Source: an uncultured Bacteroidales bacterium
GTDB taxonomy: Bacteria; Bacteroidota; Bacteroidia; Bacteroidales; UBA932
Length of the DNA: 6,259 nucleotides
Direction of reading: 5' to 3'
Assembly (NCBI GenBank): GCA_934678915.1
Contig: CAKUSF010000122.1
Location: 1 to 6,259 of the forward strand
Position numbers and translations under genes: made by a program. The notes below the pieces were generated by a model. That model was given only the letters and a program-made list of their open reading frames with translations. It did not search any database and had not been told where the DNA came from. Shown here piece after piece: positions 6,128 through 6,259 of the stretch; positions within the stretch are counted from its first letter, which is position 1; every line of letters begins with the position of its first letter.

Positions 6128-6186
6128 CCGGACGCTGAGCTTGTCGAAGCGTCACGATCAGTCGCTTCGGCAGGCTCAGCGACCGG
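6128..6186. repeat. Large imperfect inverted repeat, REP-doublet-like
   Basis: Two 23-base units (6131-6153 and 6161-6183) are inverted copies, matching at 19 of 23 positions, with a 7-base spacer ACGATCA. The pairing extends by CCG at 6128-6130 with CGG at 6184-6186. As RNA, two of the four differences become G-U pairs, leaving one A-A and one U-U mismatch. Each unit also begins and ends with its own 6-base palindrome (GACGCT/AGCGTC and GTCGCT/AGCGAC), so it can fold alone. The shared core, CTTCGRCARGCTCAGC, resembles interspersed intergenic repeats that I recall from many bacterial genomes. No T-run follows, so it is not a classical intrinsic terminator, although it may stabilise or end the operon transcript. 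It begins 56 bases after the last stop codon. Confidence 0.75.
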
Positions 6187-6239
6187 TTTGGCGGCTGATG
6201 CGCCCACATGGTTTTCCGCACCCAAAGTATTATGAACAA

Positions 6240-6256
6240 CCGGTTTCGGGAGCCGG
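6240..6256. other. GC-rich hairpin at the right edge
   Basis: The bases CCGGTT and AGCCGG can pair as a 6-base stem (four G-C pairs, one U-G and one U-A) around the 5-base loop TCGGG. On the + strand it is followed by AAA. On the minus strand it would be followed by TTGTT, which could suit a weak terminator for a gene entering from the right. The window ends 3 bases later, so its role cannot be decided. Confidence 0.3.
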
Positions 6257-6259
6257 AAA

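Noticed and set aside
6128..6186. Inverted repeat as a standard rho-independent terminator
   Set aside because: The stem is far longer than usual and is not followed by a T-run on either strand. A REP-like repeat describes it better, although a transcript end nearby is possible.
5927..6235. Open frame of 102 codons on the + strand and an opposite frame at 6034-6225
   Set aside because: Both run through the end of the WG lipoprotein gene and the inverted repeat. Their apparent coding length comes from the GC-rich repeat and they show no domain.
6232..6259. ATG at 6232 as the start of a new gene running off the window
   Set aside because: Only nine codons are visible, most of them lie in the terminal hairpin, and no promoter or family feature supports them. 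It remains possible but cannot be called.

Overview
The window looks like chromosomal DNA from a Bacteroidota member, probably a gut-type Bacteroidales. All genes lie on the + strand. Their starts are preceded by short A/T-rich gaps with no Shine-Dalgarno motif. One protein has a lipobox followed by acidic residues of the kind seen on Bacteroidota surface lipoproteins. Several proteins are of types familiar from Bacteroidota: zinc-ribbon membrane proteins, GYF_2 (DUF4339) proteins and WG-repeat lipoproteins. The genus cannot be told from sequence alone.

Positions 1-6072 form one compact, apparently co-transcribed block with gaps of 3 to 17 bases between genes. In order it holds: the last 32 codons of an unidentified gene (1-99); a zinc-ribbon protein with one membrane span (105-1115); a YdjI-type SPFH/Band-7 protein with a C-terminal GYF_2 domain and proline-rich tail (1129-2622); two small proteins each ending in a GYF_2 domain (2635-2970 and 2982-3314); a four-span membrane protein (3320-3688); a two-span membrane hairpin protein (3701-4108); a small signal-peptide or anchored protein (4126-4521); and a 515-residue lipoprotein with six WG-type repeats (4525-6072).

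The zinc-ribbon membrane protein followed by the SPFH protein recalls ydjG and ydjI of the Bacillus subtilis pspA (ydjF)-ydjGHI locus. There, membrane partners and an SPFH protein work with PspA in envelope stress. No PspA gene is visible here, although the first gene is cut off by the window edge. The distinctive features are the three GYF_2 modules in three successive genes and the continuation into membrane and exported proteins. A working model, which is inference, is an SPFH scaffold under the inner membrane, coupled through GYF_2/proline-rich contacts to small membrane proteins and functionally linked to an envelope lipoprotein.

Positions 6073-6259 hold no convincing gene. They contain a large imperfect inverted repeat resembling a REP doublet (6128-6186) and a smaller GC-rich hairpin at the right edge (6240-6256). 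I saw no rRNA, tRNA, CRISPR array, transposase or integrase.
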